Source of the DNA: Acidobacteriota bacterium
Lineage (GTDB): Bacteria > Acidobacteriota > Holophagae > Thermotomaculales > Thermotomaculaceae
Assembly: GCA_015487755.1 (NCBI GenBank)
Contig: WFPG01000191.1
Coordinates: forward strand, 1 to 5,441
DNA length: 5,441 bases
Direction of reading: 5' to 3'
Below are positions 3,627 through 5,441 of this stretch, piece by piece; the first letter of the stretch is position 1, and each line of letters opens with the position of its first letter. The notes under the pieces were generated by a model. The model saw only the letters and a list, made by a program, of their open reading frames with translations. It was not told the origin of the DNA and made no database searches. Made by a program: the position numbers and the translations under genes.

Positions 3627-5441
3627 ATGGTTAATGAACAGGAAAAAAAATTAGAAGAAACAAAAGAAATCAAGGAGGTCACCGAAAAACTCCAGGAAGA
3701 ATCCGCTGAAAGCGTAGAGCAAGTTGAAGAAAAAAAACAGGATGCAAAAGCGGATACTGACGAAAAGGAGTCTTTTGAAAAACTTCTTGAAGAGCACGAT
3801 GTGTCTCCTAATTCAGTGTCAAGGGGACAGCTTGTTGTAGGCACAGTTATCTCTGTCGGTGAAGATTATGTTTATGTTGATGTGGGACACAAGGTAGAGG
3901 GCGTTGTCAGTGTAAGTGATTTCACAGATACCAAGAATGAACTCCCGAAAGAGGGAGATGAAATAGAGGTTGTTGTTGACAAGCTTACCGATAAAGAGGT
4001 AAGGCTTTCTTTTAAAAAGGCATTTGCAAGAAAGTTTGAGGAGAAAATTAGGGAAGCTTTCAAAAATCAAACCCCGATTAAAGGTAAGATAACTGAAATA
4101 GTAAACAAAGGTTTTAATGTTGATTTAGGCGGCAAGATAGCATTTTTGCCTCAATCAAGGGTTGATGTTAGAAGGCTTAGAAAAGAAGATTCCGAGTATG
4201 TAGGGAAAGAGTACGATTTTCTTGTTGTAAGGTACACTCCTAAAAGTTGTGTTGTTTCAAGGGTTGAACTTGTTCAGGACGAGTTAAACAAAAAGAAGGA
4301 AAAACTGCTTTCAACCTTGAAAGAAGGCGACCTGGTTAACGGGAAGGTAAAAAATATTACCGATTACGGGGTGTTTATTGATTTGGACGGTGTTGACGGA
4401 TTGTTACATATTTCCGATATCTCATGGGGCAAGGTATCCCATCCCTCTGACTTTTTTAAGGTAGGGGACGAGGTTGAAGTTGTAGTTCTTTCTATTGATA
4501 AAGAAAATGAAAAGATTTCGTTAGGTTATAAGCAGAAAACGGAAGACCCATGGAAAAACATTGAAGAGAAATACCCCGAAGGGACTAAGGTTAAAGGAAA
4601 GGTAGTTAACATTAAGAATTACGGTGCTTTTGTTGAAGTTGAGCCGGGTGTTGAAGGGCTTATTCACATTAACGATATTTCATGGACAAAGAAGGTTTCC
4701 AACGCACAGAACTACTTTAAATTAGGCGATGAGGTTGAGGCGGTTGTCCTTGAAGTTGACGGTGAAAGAAAAAGGCTTGCATTAGGCTTAAAACAGATTA
4801 AAGATAACCCCTGGGATGTTATTGAAGAAAAGTTCAAAGTTGGTGATGTTTTTGAAGGGGAAGTGAAGAATGTTACCGATTTCGGAGCATTTGTTGAAGT
4901 TTATGACGGAGTTGACGGCTTAATCCATGTGAGTGATATGAGTTGGTCTAAAAGGGTTAAAAACCCTGAAGATATAGTTAAGCCCGGTGAAAAGGTTAAA
5001 GTTAAAATCCTTAACATTGACAGGGAAAACCAAAAGATTGCTTTAGGTATTAAGCAGTTAACCGAAGACCCCTGGAAAAAATTCTTCTCAAAATATCAAA
5101 TGGGCGATGTGGTTGAAGGGAAGATTGTTAAACTGGAAGATTACGGCGCATTTGTGGAGCTTGACGAGGATATTGAAGGCCTTGTTCATGTTTCGGAGAT
5201 TTCAAAAGAGAGAATTGATAAACCTTCCGATGTTTTAAATATTGGCGATGTTAAAGAGATGAAAATAGTTAAAATTGACGCTATTGAGAAGAAGATAGGG
5301 CTTTCAATTAGGCAGGTTATTATTGACAGGGAAAGAAAAGAAATGGAAAAGAAAAAGGCTGAAGAGAAGGCTTTCGCTTTCTCTTCAGCCTTTTTCTTTT
5401 CCATTTCTTTTCTTTCCCTGTCAATAATAACCTGCCTAATT
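3627..5441 (+). CDS. rpsA: 30S ribosomal protein S1, 3' end unreliable (partial)
   Basis: S1 binds mRNA on the small ribosomal subunit and helps recruit and unfold it for initiation. The ATG at 3627 follows GTTTAGGGGG, with the purine run ending six bases upstream. An acidic, Lys/Glu-rich extension (residues 1 to about 66) precedes six S1 repeats at roughly 68-130, 152-212, 235-303, 319-389, 405-475 and 492-560. Repeats 3-6 carry the standard RNA-binding pattern (for example NITDYGVFIDL and GVDGLLHISDISW) and end in GLKQ/GIKQ-EDPW linkers. Repeats 1-2 are more divergent, as in the ribosome-docking repeats of E. coli S1. A charged tail (RERKEMEKKKAEEKA) begins after repeat 6. From about 5379 the frame reads through the reverse complement of its own 5306-5368 and stays open by accident, adding a false Phe/Ser/Ile-rich tail. 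The true stop is missing; probably only a few residues are lost. Confidence 0.95.
   Translation, partial: MVNEQEKKLEETKEIKEVTEKLQEESAESVEQVEEKKQDAKADTDEKESFEKLLEEHDVSPNSVSRGQLVVGTVISVGEDYVYVDVGHKVEGVVSVSDFTDTKNELPKEGDEIEVVVDKLTDKEVRLSFKKAFARKFEEKIREAFKNQTPIKGKITEIVNKGFNVDLGGKIAFLPQSRVDVRRLRKEDSEYVGKEYDFLVVRYTPKSCVVSRVELVQDELNKKKEKLLSTLKEGDLVNGKVKNITDYGVFIDLDGVDGLLHISDISWGKVSHPSDFFKVGDEVEVVVLSIDKENEKISLGYKQKTEDPWKNIEEKYPEGTKVKGKVVNIKNYGAFVEVEPGVEGLIHINDISWTKKVSNAQNYFKLGDEVEAVVLEVDGERKRLALGLKQIKDNPWDVIEEKFKVGDVFEGEVKNVTDFGAFVEVYDGVDGLIHVSDMSWSKRVKNPEDIVKPGEKVKVKILNIDRENQKIALGIKQLTEDPWKKFFSKYQMGDVVEGKIVKLEDYGAFVELDEDIEGLVHVSEISKERIDKPSDVLNIGDVKEMKIVKIDAIEKKIGLSIRQVIIDRERKEMEKKKAEEKAFAFSSAFFFSISFLSLSIITCLI
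5306..5441. repeat. Perfect 63-bp inverted repeat at the window end, probable fold-back artefact
   Basis: 5306-5368 and 5379-5441 are exact reverse complements around a 10-base centre (GGCTTTCGCT, 5369-5378), and the palindrome runs to the last base. The left arm is ordinary rpsA coding sequence (end of S1 repeat 6 and the charged tail), so the right arm is an inverted copy of coding DNA with no purpose as protein. A contig ending on a perfect fold-back is typical of chimeric reads or amplification template switching. The centre resembles a terminator (stem plus T-run), but arms of 63 bp are far too long and the T-run is only the complement of the lysine codons. Confidence 0.9.

Noticed and set aside
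3545..4070. Minus-strand open frames antisense to the first part of rpsA
   Set aside because: They are shadows of the S1 frame, low-complexity Ser/Phe-rich translations with no supporting start sites.
5357..5400. Rho-independent terminator after rpsA
   Set aside because: The stem followed by T-rich sequence looks right locally. But the pairing continues perfectly for 63 bp to the window end, there is no stop codon before it, and the T-run is the complement of AAAAAG codons in the gene.
5186..5404. Minus-strand open frame starting MEKKKAEEKAKAF
   Set aside because: Its start lies in the inverted copy of the rpsA tail, so it simply repeats S1 sequence and then reads antisense S1. It exists only because of the terminal palindrome.

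Overview
The window is AT-rich bacterial DNA with compact, protein-dense gene order. A six-domain ribosomal protein S1 with a charged N-terminal extension suggests a Gram-negative-type bacterium. I cannot name the phylum from these genes. The right edge ends in a perfect 63-bp fold-back inside a coding region, which is typical of a contig end from a draft, metagenome or single-cell assembly.

Layout. Positions 1-28 (minus strand) hold the first codons of an unidentified gene. Positions 87-851 (minus) encode exodeoxyribonuclease III (xth). About 857-2272 is a complete IS110-family insertion sequence of about 1.4 kb. Its left end carries a structured non-coding stretch that I read as a bridge RNA (about 888-1045), followed by a DEDD transposase/recombinase on the plus strand (1073-2263). 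Positions 2274-3479 (minus) encode a NupC-type concentrative nucleoside transporter. A 147-bp intergenic region (3480-3626) carries two divergent sigma70-type promoters that use the same palindromic -35 hexamer. From 3627 to the right edge (plus) is rpsA, encoding ribosomal protein S1.

How it fits together. Removing the IS110 element together with one copy of the 5-bp CTCCT that flanks it rebuilds a tight nupC-xth operon: nupC stop, AAGGAG ribosome-binding site, 5 bases, xth ATG. The element therefore landed inside the Shine-Dalgarno sequence of xth, and its own left end (CTCCTA, read TAGGAG on the minus strand) restores one. The predicted RNA loops contain segments complementary to the chromosomal target and to the element's own ends, as expected for IS110 bridge RNAs. 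The two halves of a promoter (TTGACT at the right end, TATTTT at the left end) come together with 17-bp spacing only when the element is circular, placing the transcription start at the first stem of the RNA.

The most interesting content is this complete, readable IS110/bridge-RNA system together with its reconstructable target. The shared -35 divergent promoter is a second point. The terminal palindrome is most likely an assembly or amplification artefact and makes the end of rpsA unreliable.
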